Assembly (NCBI GenBank): GCA_039720395.1
Contig: CM077827.1
Location: forward strand, 17,409,822 to 17,473,821
Direction of reading: 5' to 3'
Length of the DNA stretch: 64,000 nt
From: Liquidambar formosana
Taxonomy: Eukaryota; Streptophyta; Magnoliopsida; Saxifragales; Altingiaceae
In this document: in pieces, positions 1 to 12,000 of the stretch
Numbering within the stretch: the first letter of the stretch is position 1
Layout: the number at the start of each line of letters is the position of its first letter
The notes under the pieces: generated by a model
What the model was told of the DNA's origin: nothing
Databases searched by the model: none
What the model saw: only the letters and a program-made list of their open reading frames with translations
Made by a program: the position numbers and the translations under genes

Positions 1-382
1 GAGAGAAGAGAAGAGAAGAGAAAAAAAAAAAAAGAGAAAGGAAGAGAAGAGAAGAGAAGAGAAGAGAAAGTAACTTTCTCTCCACCCTGTTTAGTTAGTG
101 AGACCTCATTAATGAAGAGAAAATGAGAGAAAGTAGTCACAATTACATTATTACCCTTTTTTATATATTAAACAGAAGTTATGTAGGGATATCTTTGTCA
201 TTTCATCACTAACTTATTACTTTTCTTTCCATTTCTCTCTAAATCTCTCCAATTTGGAGAGAAAGGTGAATGGGTCCATTTTCTCTCCAGTTCCTTTCTC
301 CTCTCTGCTAAATTAACAATCCAAACGAGGGAAATGGGGAGAAAATCATTTTCTTTTCTCTTCTCTTTTCTTCATTTCTCTC
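1..382. mobile_element. MITE-like element with GA-rich inverted ends
   Basis: The stretch opens with GA-rich sequence (GAGAGAAGAGAAGAG...) and closes with the complementary TTCTCTTCTCTTTTC...TTTCTCTC. The interior has further inverted pieces (CTCTCCAATTTGGAGAG near 246) and a CCAAACGAGGG motif often seen in hAT-type MITEs. No coding sequence. The left edge coincides with the window edge, so its true start and target duplication cannot be seen; a degenerate GA/CT microsatellite is the alternative. Confidence 0.4.
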
Positions 383-503
383 AATCCATATTGAGATGAC
401 TACTTGGAAGGGAACTAGGCATCCTTAGATTGAATGGGATTCGCAATAAATTAGTCGTTTCTTATTTTTATTTTTATTTTTCTCAACAAAAAGAAGATTA
501 TTA

Positions 504-775
504 CTCCCTCCGTCCCACAAAGATAGGGCATTTCGATAAAACACGTAGTTTAAGAAAAAAACATCATTTCATAGACTTGTTCTTTATTAAACTCATTTTT
601 TTCCAAAATTACCCTCCCTTACTTTTTATTGGGTTTTGTGTTGAAAGTAATTATTAGAATAAAAAAGGATAGTTTAAGAAATTCAAAAAAATTATGGTTT
701 GACTTTTCAAAATGGACAAACATTTTTAGACAAAAAAAGTAGCAAATATGGCCTATCTTTGTGGGATGGAGGGAG
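504..775. mobile_element. Stowaway-type (Tc1/mariner) MITE
   Basis: A 272-bp non-coding element with terminal inverted repeats of about 28 bp differing at two positions. The left end begins CTCCCTCCGTCCCACAAAG and the right end is its near-perfect complement. TA dinucleotides flank it at 502-503 and 776-777. CTCCCTCCGTCCC termini with a TA target are the hallmark of plant Stowaway elements; mobilisation by a mariner-type transposase in trans is family knowledge, not seen here. Confidence 0.9.
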
Positions 776-985
776 TATTAAAAATGGAACAAGAAGTCGA
801 GAACTCCAGTACAAGATTCCAAAACAAGATCAACCCCCCAAAAACAAACTCAAAAAATAGAGGGACCTCACCAAAACAACCCAAGAAGCAGAGCTACGAT
901 AAAAGAGATAGAAAACCCAAGAGGAGAGGGAGCACCTGGAGAGCAAACACCCAAAACAGGAGATGAAGTGAGCTTGCAAGATATC

Positions 986-1386
986 TCAAAGCCAAGCCAC
1001 GAATGGAACCATCCTACTCACCCCACCTTTCGCCATCCAATCAACAATAGAATTCACTTCCTTCAGCTCATGAAGAACAAAGACTATTTTACACAGATTA
1101 ACAAGGAGAAAATCTCATTGAGAATGAAGCGATACTTCCAAATTATGATAGAGTTTTTTACCCAAGAAACAGCTACTGACGAGTCAAATTCAATGATCAG
1201 ATTGCTAATGTTCACCCATTCGGACTGACAGAAAATCTTCAAAGCTTCTCTAATGGCAAGCAACTCGGCTAAAGTGGAATCGGACAACACCAACTGGAGA
1301 GGAGAAGAGACATAGACTGGAACCATGATCGTTCCTAATGACACCCCCAATACCACCGGGGCTTGGCTTAACCCAAGCTCATCCAT
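986..1386 (-). pseudogene. LINE RNase H domain remnant (minus strand)
   Basis: The minus-strand reading frame contains AELLAIREALKIF, then LIIEFDSSVAVSWV, the core of the RNase H domain at the C-terminus of plant L1-type LINE ORF2. After a one-base frame change near 1090 the domain continues as IVFVLHELKEVN, IVDWMAKGG and FVAWL before a stop at 986. The start of the domain and the whole reverse transcriptase are missing. It is a 5'-truncated, frameshifted LINE tail with no expected function. Confidence 0.75.
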
Positions 1387-1439
1387 TCACATTGAATGTT
1401 AAAGAACCATAGGGAGAGGAGCTTGGCACAGTTTCCACT

Positions 1440-1812
1440 GCCTAGCTTTCTTCCTTCTAATTTGAAATGATCTATCCTCAATTGGCCATTAATGCTATTT
1501 GTGGAACTCTTCGCCACCATTGTAGTATTATTAACTTAGTTCAAGATATTTAGAGACTCCTTACTTGGTTTGATCAGGAGGCGGTTAGGCATATCTATAG
1601 ACAAGATAACAGAGTGGTTGATTCTGATAGTAGTTTAGGTTTTTATCATGATGGTATTTTTATTTGGGAGGATAGATATCCTAGCTAAGAAGTTGTGGAA
1701 TTTAATTCAAAAAGATTTTAGGAATGTTCCTAATGTCGTGTAAAAATAAATATTCTTTTCAATAATCTTTTCCTTGGTCAAAAAATAAATAATAATAATA
1801 ATAATAATAATA
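1440..1812 (+). pseudogene. Second LINE 3' end with (TAA)n tail (plus strand)
   Basis: Broken frames on the plus strand resemble the last part of a plant LINE RNase H domain: INLVQDI, LLTWFDQEAVRHIYRQDNRV, then, after a frame change, LIQKDFRNVPNVV and a stop. A short AT-rich 3' UTR follows and a run of (AAT)n ends near 1812, which is how many plant LINEs terminate. With the oppositely oriented remnant just upstream it forms a head-to-head pair of dead LINE tails. Several stops and frame changes show it is old. Confidence 0.65.
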
Positions 1813-3176
1813 AAGAAACAAAAAAATAAATGTAAAATAAAAATAATTATGGAATAAACTGGACATAATAAAAACAAGATTACAAGAATCAAGGAGTAAA
1901 CTAATAATATTAAAGATGTAATAAACTGAAAACATGGGAAAAAGATATTTATGAATAAACAAATAAATTCATAGATGCATATATATACAAAAATAAATAA
2001 ATAAACACGAATTAAGTAAATATACTCTTGTGCGAATGCACTATCAAGGACCAAACTGCTTGACCAAATCCGTAGGAGCATCCATGGACTTTGGTTTTCG
2101 TACATTCTGAAATGGGGTTTTTCTTTTTGAGTAATATGGAGTTTTGGGTTTGGCTCGTGAGCCTTCATTTTAGCTAATGTTGACTTTGATTCCTGTTAGA
2201 AGTTGATTATTGAAATCATTTGGAAAATGTGATTATGTCTTTATTGGGACTAGTTTGGACTTGCTAATTATTGGTTTTATTTGGGTGTGTATATTTTTTT
2301 CTTGCACTAGTCTGCACACTTGCAATGCCACATTTGTTGTTCGTTTTAGCACATTATAATAACTTCTACATGACCATAGCCCAAAAAATTATTTTCTATA
2401 TGTTATATCTATTTCCCTCTAACATATATGTATATCTATATATAATTATAAAATTTGTAGAATTTGGTGAACGTATGTATGGAGTTGATCGAATAAATGA
2501 ATTCATTTTTTTTTTATTTTTAGACATATGTTTTTTTTATGAATTCATTCTCCCAAATCTATTCTTAATGTACGTGTTATCTCATCATATCTTCATATAT
2601 GTAAAGTAGAGTTTATTTGACATCCATGCATTAATGACTATTATGTACATGCTATTTTTGAATTATCCATCTTACCCACTTTCTCTTTTTTTTTTTTTTT
2701 TTTTTTCTCGTATAAGCTATGAATGAGATATTATTTTATCATGGCCAAATTGGGTCAGAATAAATAAAGAATTGCAGATTTTACTTAGTGATATGTAGCA
2801 CTAACTGATGGTTGGCTGGCCTAGACTGAAACTGCGGCAAAGTTGAAAATAATTGAAAAAAGGAAGGTAGCGGACGGTTAAGCTAGAAGAACAAAACTTT
2901 TCATGATCCCTAATTCAATTTATATTTGGCATTATATATTTTATTGAGGTTGGGAAGTTAGAAATTTAAAAGACTTAACAATCCTAATTCAATAAGGAGT
3001 AGGAGTAATAAATTTTCATTAGGTGGGAAAGTTGAAAGAGGAACTTTAAGGAACGAGGACTATAATTAGAGAATGGGTATGGGCCATAAGGGTATTATTG
3101 TATTTATCATTGTTATAAGGATATTTTTTTTGAACCAAAAGTTTTCTCACATCCACCCACACTTTTATTAGTTTGT

Positions 3177-3212
<36 letters not shown>

Positions 3213-3982
3213 ATAGCACAAATAGAGATATAGATTTTCATAATGCAGTCGATGTAGTAATGGTGTTCCTTAATAATGCATTGCATGGTTGGTTTCGGCG
3301 CATTTTTTTATTATTAACTATTGATATTCTAAATATAGGCATGCTTATTTTACTTGTTTGTGGTAATGTGATTATGGGTGTTCCTATGGGCGCATTTCAT
3401 GGTTGGTGACTCATATGTCTCTAAACCAAGCATCGGTTTTCGAGTATTAGATAAATAAGATGGTAATACAAATTTTGAATAATTAACTTTATATTTTGAT
3501 CAAAAGTGTATAATAAAAAAACTTTAGTAAAAAAAAATTTGTCGCCCAAAGTTGGATGGAAGTAAAGTTATTGAGTTTTTTTGGATATAATTTAAGCTAA
3601 TTTGGGTTTTTCCGATAGAAAAATTATTTAATAGGGTTTTTGGATATTTGAATATTTGCCCAAAAAAGATTGAAGTAAACATGTGAGACTCTTCGATAAT
3701 TTCCAAAAACAAAAATGTGAGTTCTGCACTAATCTAAGTATTAAACAACCAAGACAATTACTCCAATGGTCTCTTCTCATTTACCGCACCTTTGTAGTTG
3801 TCTCATAATTTCTGTTCACAATCAAAAGGTTGATTATTAAACGTGATCTATTTCTCACAAATATCCTTTGTCACAACAAAAAATATATATAATAATAAAT
3901 ACAAAACAATACCCTTTAACATTGATGGCAAACATATTACACCGGAATAGATGACATGAAAGTATTAAATAGACAGTAGTAC
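1813..3982. other. AT-rich intergenic stretch without a recognised gene
   Basis: About 2.2 kb of AT-rich DNA between the LINE tails and the EGF-like exon. I see homopolymer T runs (about 2687-2706), an (AT)n microsatellite near 3179-3209 and no reading frame with recognisable protein features. Downstream exons of the minus-strand EGF-like gene would be expected here, but none could be recognised. Confidence 0.6.
3179..3209. repeat. (AT)n microsatellite
   Basis: About 15 uninterrupted AT dinucleotides in intergenic DNA. Confidence 0.95.
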
Positions 3983-4262
3983 CTTTCGATGCAGATCCGG
4001 TTTCCTTTTCATTAGTTACCCTTGCTGTCACAATACAGCCCGTTCCGTATCTGCGTGCGTCACCTGAATAGCCAACGGGGCAAGAGCAGCCATATCCCCC
4101 CGGTATCTCCACGCAAGTATGGCAGGCGTTTGGAGTTACATTGAAACACGTATTGACGCAGTCGTTAGCACATACGTCTACGACCGGTGCTTGTGGCGCT
4201 CCCCAATTTAGAGACAAGAAAAACAAGATAACTTGTAGATAGATGAAATTAGGGAGAGCCAT
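3983..4262 (-). CDS. EGF-like (wall-associated-kinase-like) secreted protein, first exon only
   Basis: The ATG at 4262 opens a 93-codon exon. It starts with a signal peptide (residues 1-25, hydrophobic core YLQVILFFLSLNWGAPQA) and continues with a cysteine-rich module: CANDC, C..CVEIPGGYGCSCPVGYSGD and GTGC. The GGYxCxCPxGYSGD...GxGC pattern is that of EGF-like domains in plant wall-associated kinases, which face the cell wall. At 3983 the exon meets a GTACTA donor in phase 1. No transmembrane or kinase exon was found downstream, so this is either exon 1 of a gene with a very long intron or, more likely, a truncated fragment. An upstream in-frame start at 4364 would add 34 residues before the signal peptide and is less likely. 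Confidence 0.55.
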
Positions 4263-4388
4263 GAGTGCCGGTAGTTGGTGCGGTAGGATAACCGGGGGGT
4301 GCTGTGATTCTGTCTGGGTGCAACGAGGGAAACAGGGGGAGGTGCTTTTGTTTTGTGGGTGCAAAAGAGAAATTGATATCTGTGTCTA

Positions 4389-4396
4389 TCTATATA
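4389..4396 (-). promoter_or_regulatory. Candidate TATA box for the EGF-like exon
   Basis: The minus strand reads CCTATATAGATAG about 130 bp before the ATG at 4262, followed by a GA/CT-rich leader. Position and sequence fit a plant core promoter. Confidence 0.45.
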
Positions 4397-4399
4397 GGC

Positions 4400-4981
4400 A
4401 CATAAATTTAGTTGTTCAACAACTGTCTCTCCCTCTTTCTCTCTTAGCCAAGCCTTCTACGTAACCCACGTAACAAATCAGCGGTGGTACTACCCTCTCT
4501 CTCCCGCCGTTCTCTCCTCGCCAATCTTTTAAGTAACAGAAATTGGATGAAATCAGCACATGCAGTGTTAAATTTTTTTCAAAGCAACACCAAATCTAGA
4601 TCCGTATTTCATGGTTTCAATCAATTCAAAATAATTTGGATGGAGTCCTCGAAGCCAAATATGCAAAATGAGATAAATGAAATCCAAAATAAAAGTAATG
4701 TGGTACTCCCTTCGTTAATTGACTGTTCCTTTTGTAAAAAAAACAAAACACGTTTTCTTTTTGGAAATGTGATTGTCCACCGCCGAAAATAACAGGCCAG
4801 TAAGAGGTGGCCATGTGTTATTTTAATACAATCAAAGGCTTTGCAAGACAAACCTATGGCATAAAGCCATGTCACAAATCTGGACTAGTTAGTGGGATAA
4901 ACCTACTAAGGCAGGCAGTTACAAATGATAAGGGAAGATCTTTGGTTTCTAGCCATGTGTTAAAATGGCTTACATAAAATA
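4400..4981. other. Intergenic stretch upstream of the EGF-like exon
   Basis: No gene recognised. CT-rich sequence at 4427-4515 could be upstream promoter DNA of the minus-strand exon. A single CTCCCTTCGTT at about 4706 resembles one end of a Stowaway MITE, but no matching second end was seen. Confidence 0.5.
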
Positions 4982-5492
4982 TCTATTACCATTATAAAAG
5001 AGAGAGGTTGCTCCATATTTTCGACCAAAACGACACCCCATTTTATTGCTTTTCTACGCAAAACGACGAGCATGGTTTGGGCCAAAACGACCAGCATGGT
5101 TTGAGGTTTCTATGCAAAACGACATTGAAAGCGTTGGTGTCTATCGGTGTTTAGCAAAACGACGGGCCAAACTTGTATAGAGCTACATAAAACGCTGTCT
5201 GTTGTTTTTTCTCAGCTTTTATAAGTGTGTTTTCGTTGCCCACACAACTGAGGAGCGTGTTGCTTCACGTGGATTGGAGTCTTTGGTGTGAGGTGTGAAA
5301 CAACGCCGTTTTAGTAGGAATGATTGGGTTTCAGTGCGTCACTACTTTCTGCTGTTTGGTCTGCAAATTGTCTCCGTCTCCGATATCGATGACCTTATCT
5401 CTGCATCTTCGTCTGTGCTGTCGTCTGTGCTGATATTTTTGCCTTTTGTGGTTTGCTTTGGAATCATATCTTGTTTCACCAGAAAAGAGGAT

Positions 5493-5797
5493 AAATTTGA
5501 GTAGTCTTGCCTGGGTTTGTCAGATCAGAGAGAACACAGCAACAAAGAGGGTAAGTTTGAATCGATTTCCTTGGGTGTTTTAGAAAATAGAGGAAGAACA
5601 GGAAGTTAGTGGACGCTGAACCGTGGGCACTGAGTTGATTTTGGCGAAATTTGAGGCGTTTTGCATGGGTTTTTCAGATCAAAAAACACAAGAAAGAGGA
5701 AAAGTTTGAATCGATTTGATTGGGTTTTTTTAGAAAAATAGAGGAAGAACAGAAAATCATGAACGCTGAACCGTAGATATTGAGTTGATTTTGCGAT
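5493..5797. repeat. 154-bp tandem duplication
   Basis: Two diverged copies with a period of 154 bp (AAATTTGAG at 5493 and 5647). Both contain TCAGATCA, AGTTTGAATCGATTT, ATAGAGGAAGAACAG, ACGCTGAACCGT and TGAGTTGATTTTG. No coding frame is shared. They lie in the presumed 5' region of the Helitron. Upstream, 5028-5162 contains several AAAACGAC words. Confidence 0.8.
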
Positions 5798-6490
5798 GCA
5801 AATTTATTCCTCCTCTGGTGTTCCAACAGAACTTTGGCTTGTCGAAAAAACTTGAGTATGAAATGATGAAGGTAAACGTTCTTGTCCTTGTTCTTCGTTG
5901 TGCTTTACTCTGCAACCATGAGCCTTGGCAGCAATAATTTAATGTTTTCGGTATCTTCTTTTTATTGCCCCAAGATATTACTACGAAGTGAAGCTGAACT
6001 GTCCAATGTCAAATATTTGTTATTGTCATGAGGTCATCTATTCTATATGTTTAATTTGAAAATTATCAATTTGTTTTTACTACTTTTTTCAAATTAGTTA
6101 AATTTTCAGTATTGAATTATTTTGCCAACTCAGCAACTGCATCTTCGTAGTGAATTTATTTGTATTCATGTTGTATTTTTTTTTCTTGTTCCAGTGCTGT
6201 AACTCATCTTCTATTCTTTGTAATCTTGAATAGGACAAGAGAATACATATATACATCTGAAGACATGCCAATATTGAAATTGTATAAGTCTAATCTTGCT
6301 TTATATTACTTAAATATAATTATTCCTTTTTACTGCAAACAATATTTAGCAAACCATTAAATATCTATGACACCAACTACCATTCTATTATTGTACTAAC
6401 AACAGCAACTATTACAAAGAACGTTCTACATGTTGTAAGTAACTTTTTACAAAACTTTTTGTGCTATAGTAAGCATTTATTATTTTTGCA
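5798..6490. other. AT-rich non-coding stretch, presumed Helitron leader
   Basis: No recognisable gene. It ends at the CATAT target duplication of the Tat-like retrotransposon. Confidence 0.4.
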
Positions 6491-6495
6491 CATAT
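6491..6495. repeat. Target-site duplication CATAT (left)
   Basis: CATAT directly precedes the 5' LTR and is repeated at 22666-22670 directly after the 3' LTR. Five bp is the usual duplication made by Ty3/gypsy integrases. Confidence 0.95.
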
Positions 6496-6641
6496 TGTAG
6501 ACACCCCATTTTGCACCCGATGAGTCGGATTGGAAACGCCCTGTGATGAGGTTAGTTCATATACTTTGACAAACTTTGGAATTCGCCTACATGAGCCAAA
6601 AGAGTTGCAGCTAAGAAATATGGTAAATTCACGGACATAAA

Positions 6642-6692
6642 TGCGTACGCATTAATATGGGTGCGTACGCATGGAATTATGGTGCGTACGCA
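6642..6692. repeat. Palindrome array, LTR cluster 1 (3 sites)
   Basis: TGCGTACGCA at 6642, 6662 and 6683 (steps of 20 and 21 bp), all perfect 10-bp palindromes with unrelated spacers. They lie about 140-190 bp upstream of the LTR TATA box. The same cluster is at 21259-21309 in the 3' LTR. Confidence 0.95.
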
Positions 6693-6830
6693 TCTTATGC
6701 TTCCAGAACCTTTCTTTTCGGGCCATTTGCCCTCCAGATCAGAACTCTTTCAAGGAACGTGTTGTAACATGCTTAGGAGACCTAGATTTCGGGAAAAACA
6801 GCAGAGACCCCTAATCCTACTTCCTATGCC

Positions 6831-6839
6831 TATATATAA
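6831..6839 (+). promoter_or_regulatory. LTR TATA box
   Basis: TATATATAA in the 5' LTR (copy at 21448-21456), preceded by CCTATGCC and followed by a GA-rich stretch. It is the best core promoter candidate for genomic RNA of element 1. Confidence 0.65.
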
Positions 6840-7350
6840 CCCACTAGACACCTGAAGAAGGGGGACGGGGGAAAAATCAGAGAGAGGAGGAAAGCTATAG
6901 AACAAAAGAGAGAGAAGGAAAGAGAGGAACAGGGAGAGAGTGTAGGAGGCTGCAATTCTGGAGGTTCAAGAAGGAGTAGTCCTTAAAGGAATCAGAGTGG
7001 AGAACCCTGAGGGTAACATCTGTATTATGTATGCATAATTTACCTATTAAGCATGAAAATTCATATTTCATAAAGTAATGTGCTGCCATGAATGCCATGA
7101 TAACTGCATGATATTGATTGCATGTCATCACATAGTGGACTCTTTCCATAAGAGAACTTAGGACTTTATGCATATTTCTGTATAAGCATCATGCAATAGA
7201 CTAGGGCTTAATTATATGATGATTTTGCTGGTATGAAAATCTCCTGTGTTACCATAAAGGTGGTTTCAGACTCTAATCTGCAAAAACGGACATATATGAT
7301 TTCTGATCACATACAGTGAGTTTTGAGAGATGACATAAATCGCCAATAGG

Positions 7351-7422
7351 TGCGTACGCAATTATTGTACTGCGTACTCATCAATACGGTGTGCGTACGC
7401 AGTAACCAATACCGCGTACGCA
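7351..7422. repeat. Palindrome array, LTR cluster 2 (4 sites)
   Basis: Sites at 7351 (TGCGTACGCA), 7371 (TGCGTACTCA), 7392 (TGCGTACGCA) and 7413 (CGCGTACGCA), steps 20, 21 and 21 bp. The cluster lies downstream of the LTR TATA box, so it should be transcribed. Copy at 21968-22039. Confidence 0.95.
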
Positions 7423-7614
7423 CATAAAGTATTGGCAGACAGTTTTTCTTTTATTTTAGTTTATTTTATTTTTCTGTCTACAGCATGATTAGCATGATTT
7501 AGGTTTAGTCTATATTCATATTCATATTTATTTTCTGCATATTTTATTTTATTAAGGATGCATGATGTAGACTGATATGTGAGTTCTGTGATTCTGCGTG
7601 AAATGCCTATTAGG

Positions 7615-7645
7615 TGCGTACGCACCAATAAGTGATGCGTACGCA
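7615..7645. repeat. Palindrome array, LTR cluster 3 (2 sites)
   Basis: TGCGTACGCA at 7615 and 7636, 21 bp apart. Copy at 22232-22262. Confidence 0.95.
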
Positions 7646-8049
7646 CCTTACCTCGGCAGACAGTTTCCCTCTTTATTGTATTTATTATGATAGTTAATTA
7701 ATTTGCATGGTCATTTCTTTATGTTTGTTTTATATCTCTTGTTTCCATCATATCATCATGATTTGCGTGCTGCTGTGGTTGAATGAGTAGGGTTGATTTT
7801 AGTTAAATATTTAGATTAATTAAAGCCATCAATCATGTGTGGGGGGCCGGTTCCGACCGGGCGTGGCTGGGTGCCTAACACCTTCCCAGCTGCGTACCCT
7901 AGCTCCGAACCCGAATCTCTGGTTATGACGAGCTAGACCCTGCTAGGGTTCACTCGTTCCCATTATTGGGTGGCGACTCCTCTCCGTGTTAGTCCTTTGA
8001 GGCTAATGCGTATTCTGGAACCATGTGGTACAGGGCGTGGCGCTCACAT

Positions 8050-8067
8050 TGGCGACTCCACTGGGGA
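8050..8067 (+). other. Primer binding site of element 1
   Basis: TGGCGACTCCACTGGGGA starts two bases after the end of the 5' LTR. Tat/Ogre elements use a site of this kind, ascribed to tRNA-Arg; the tRNA identity is family knowledge, not tested here. Confidence 0.8.
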
Positions 8068-9001
8068 TAGAGAGCTAGATTCCGTATAGTGATTTATGGC
8101 TTTACTTAATTTAAATTGTTTAATTGAAAAAGACCAAAATTGCACACACGCGCACTACCACCCCTTACCCTCGATGACAGTCTGATGAAAGGTACCGGGT
8201 CCCATTCGGGCCTATGGTTACTGGAAGTTGGCATCATCAACCCACAGCCTGTGCCACTAGCCTGTAATAAGCTTGTGAGTACGCTAACGGGCCACTCTTT
8301 GAGTGCCCTAGCTTGGGTGACCCTTGAAAGAGAAGTACCCCATTAACTAACACCACTAGTTACCCCACCAACCTTTGCGTACCCTTGCTTGAATGTGTGC
8401 CATGTCATGTTGCATTCATATTAGGAATTCATCGCGGGCTTGGGACGAGGCCCCCATTATCTATTAGCTATCTCAAGTTGAGCCCGATTGAGGGAAGTTG
8501 TGTGATATTGTCATTGGACTTGGACTTGTGTAAAATAATAAGAAAAAATACATGGGTCCATGATCCAGAAGAGAGTGAGGTGTGTGTATATTGGGCCGAC
8601 TTGAGATAATTAATGGACTATGTGGGTTTAGCACTAGGATAACCGTGTTGGCAATCAAATCCAAAATCCAGCTAAGAATCAAGTCCAAAGCAAGTTATAT
8701 CTGAACTTAAGCCCGAAAGAGTGGAGAATTATTTGTAATTGGGCCTGACCAAAAAAAAAAAAGAAGAAGAATGAATATCAAGTTCGGGCCCAAATTGTTG
8801 AGAGATGAGAGATATTTCTGTATTGGGCTTAAGTTGGCGAAATAATGGCTTTGTGTCCACTTGTTATACCTTGGGCATTTGAAAGACATAGTAAACATGA
8901 CAAAGCCCAAGGTATAGTAAGCAGTAATTGGGTAATCTTAATGGAACAATGTTATTTATTCAAATGAAGGACATGGGCTTGATAAAGTTACATATGGCTA
9001 A
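8068..9001 (+). other. Untranslated leader between primer site and gag
   Basis: About 930 bp without a conserved coding frame. Packaging and dimerisation signals would be expected here, but no motif can be named with confidence. It contains one A-rich run near 8750-8766. Confidence 0.6.
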
Positions 9002-12000
9002 ATGCAGCAAAGGATTGGTCGATCACAGAAGAGTGTGCCAGGTTGTGTTTGGGTCCGATCACCTACATCCAACCGATTGAGGAAAGTGGAACTGAAACCA
9101 ATGGCAGCGGAGCCAACTTTAACCGATCTCGTGGCTATGTTGCGACAGGATAAGGCAGAAATGAAGGAACTCATCACGGGGTTAACCCAGAGGCTAGAGC
9201 ATTTAGAGATGGGGGGTAAAGGGTCATCTGATCAACCCGAAGGCGAAAAGGGAGTCGACAAGGAAGGAGAAGGGAGTGGTGCACCGAAAACTCACGAAGG
9301 CGAATCTCACCCTTGGGATGATGAGGATTTCGCAGATTACATAGCTAGCAAGAAGAATGTTAAAGACAAGGGCAAAGTGGAAGATCCCAGGTTCGATAAG
9401 CTAGAGGTGGAGAATCATGAAATGAGAGAGCAGATAAGGCAGATGAAGGCCGCCTGGCGTAAGTCTCAAGGGATAGACGACTACATGTTTTCTATGCCCG
9501 GTGCCACCTCTGAGGCTAGAGTTCAACTACCCCCTAAATTCAAGATTGCGGATTACGAGAAGTTTGATGGAACTGGCGACCCTAAGCAACATCTGCGTCA
9601 GTATATGAGCATAGCTAGAATGAGGGGCCTAACCTCGGAGCAAATCCACTTCGCGTTTCCACTATCCTTATCTGGTGATGCTTCAAAATGGTATTACAAG
9701 CTCGATGAGAAGATAACTGGGACCTAGGAGGTATTGACTGAGGAGTTCACCAATAAGTACAACTATAATACAATATTGGATGTAACGTTGAGGGATTTAG
9801 AAATGACAAGGCAGAAACCCGATGAGCTTTTTTCTAAGTTCATAGGGCGATGGAGAGCAAAGGCAGTGAAACTGACAAACAGGCCGGCAGAGATAGATCA
9901 AGTCAACATGATCCTGAAAAATCTGACACCAGTCTATTTCGACAAAATGCTAACCTCATCCGTCATGGATTTCCAGCAACTGTACCAGTGCGGGACCCGA
10001 ATAGAAGATGCAATAAACAAAGGGCAGATCGAGACCAGGCCCAAGAGGGTGTTCGGGGCAAACAGTGGCAACAGTGGAGCAAGTGGAGGCAGTAGAATCG
10101 GAGGACCAGTGCAAGCAACGGTAGGGAATGTTCAGCAGACAGAAAGAAAGCCCAGGGTATTTCACGATCTGGGAGTACCCTTGTCCAAAGCATTTGCTAA
10201 TCTGTCTAGAAGAGGGTACTTACAGGCCTTGGAACCTCTGCCACTTCCAAACCCAATCCCATCTAACTGGAGGCAGAATGAGTTCTGCGAGTTTCACCAG
10301 CGCATCGGTCATAAGATCGACAATTGTACTCGGTTGAGACATGTGATACAAGATATGATTGAAGCAGGGAAGCTGCCGCCGCCAGGAGAGGATAAGAAAC
10401 CCAATGTGCATCGAAATCCCATTCCCAACCATAACGCACCACCGCCATATGCCAATCTGATTGAAAGAGGACGCGAAAGTGGGGATCCATCTATGCTCAT
10501 CATTGCAGTGTGCTCACCATGGGATGACAGTGACGAAGAAGGGGATATTAAGAAAGGGTTCTGGGAACAAGTTAAGGAGGACACTATGCACCTTACTCGC
10601 GCAGGTAGGCATTTCAAGCCTCCTCATCTAGAGGGTGACAATCCGGGGAAAGACGCGAACCCTGAAGTTGACATAGAGGAGTTGAGACACAAATTGGGGG
10701 AAATAGGGAAAGAAGAGGAGGAGGACCGGGTCCTGAAACAGTTGAAGAGGACACAGGCCAACATTAGCTTATGGGGTCTATTGGTGGCTTCAAAGAAACA
10801 TAGGAAGACGGTATTGGAGGCACTAGCTCAACACGAGGTGCCCATCGACACCACGCCTGAGCAAGTGTTGTCGATCATGGGGGTAGATGCTGCCGAAAAG
10901 ACCGTGCTGACATTCTCAAGAAAAGATCTTCCCACAGAAGGGGTAGGGCATGCAAAACCCTTGTATGTCACAGTGGAGTGCAAGAACCTGAAGATCCCGG
11001 TGGTACTTGTAGACAATGGGTCGGCTCTCAACGTATGCCCGCTACGCACAGCCAACCGCCTCGGTGTACCTAAAGAAGAACTAACGCCATCCGCAGTAAC
11101 TGTGAGGGGATACGACAATAGCTCGAGGAGCGTCCTAGGGACTTTTAAAGCAAACTGCAAATTAGGACCGGTGGAATCTATGGTGGAATTCTGTGTGATG
11201 GATATTCCGGCCAATTACAACATGCTGTTGGGAAGAACTTGGCTTCACCCTCTCGAAGCTGTCCCGTCTACAGTACACCAAAAGATCAAAATGCCGTGGC
11301 AAGGAGGTGTCTTAGTGATTCATGGGGATGGGGAAATCACGGGTCAAGTGTTAGGCATCAAAGAAGGAACAGAGGACTTGGGATGGAGAGGATTTGAGTT
11401 AGTGCAAATGCTCGAAAGAAGGAGTGATGAAAGAGAAAAGGTATCTCCGGATTTCGGAATAGGAGTGGGTTATACGGTAGCCCACATCATGAAGCGAATG
11501 GGGTACATACCTGGAATGGGGATGGGAAAGAATGGACAAGGAGTCACTGAATTGCCTGATTTCCGTGCACAAAAAGATCGTAAGGGGATAGGGTATGAGG
11601 GAAAATCAGGAGTCCCGAAGAACGAAGGCACCCTTAATGGCAATTTCGTCAAGGAAGGAGAAGATTTCCCTTTCTGTGGCTTCCCGGAGCCTTGGGTAGA
11701 CAAGACCAATGGAAGAAGGTTGCCAGGTTTGGAAGTCTTCTTCACAGAAACATTAAAGATAACACCTTCATGGGGAAAGGCTGAAGAAGTAAAGGCGCTG
11801 GACGTGGACTGGGCCGACAATTTAGAGCAGGGGGCCTGGGAGCATCTGCTATCAGAACACAACCTGAGCATCGCAGTATTAGTAGATCAAGTGGTCACAG
11901 AGAATTTAATGGAGCTAATCACTGAAGCAAATGGAGGAACCAGCACCTGGACTTGGGAGAAGATGGAGAAGACCATTGTAGGCGATAGGATCACCACTCA

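Larger units (their letters stand above)
6496..8048 (+). repeat. 5' LTR of Tat-like element 1
   Basis: Begins TGTAGACACCCCATTTTGC and ends GGCGTGGCGCTCACA (TG...CA). Its 1,553 bp match the 3' LTR (21113-22665) at an offset of 14,617 with about five substitutions. A TATATATAA box lies at 6831-6839. Three clusters of the TGCGTACGCA palindrome lie at 6642-6692 (upstream of the TATA box), 7351-7422 and 7615-7645 (downstream). Confidence 0.97.

Noticed and set aside
1707..2168. 153-codon minus-strand frame rich in F, I and Y
   Set aside because: Low-complexity AT-rich DNA and the (TAA)n tail of a LINE explain it.
4703..4800. Possible second Stowaway MITE (CTCCCTTCGTT end)
   Set aside because: Only one diverged end is visible and no TA-flanked partner was found.
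5295..5504. 69-codon frame in the presumed Helitron leader
   Set aside because: No recognisable domain and it runs into the 154-bp repeat; hydrophobic content alone is not enough.
6661..7646. Small frames beginning MRTH in both LTRs
   Set aside because: They are translations of ATGCGTACGCA sites and identical in both LTRs; no protein features.
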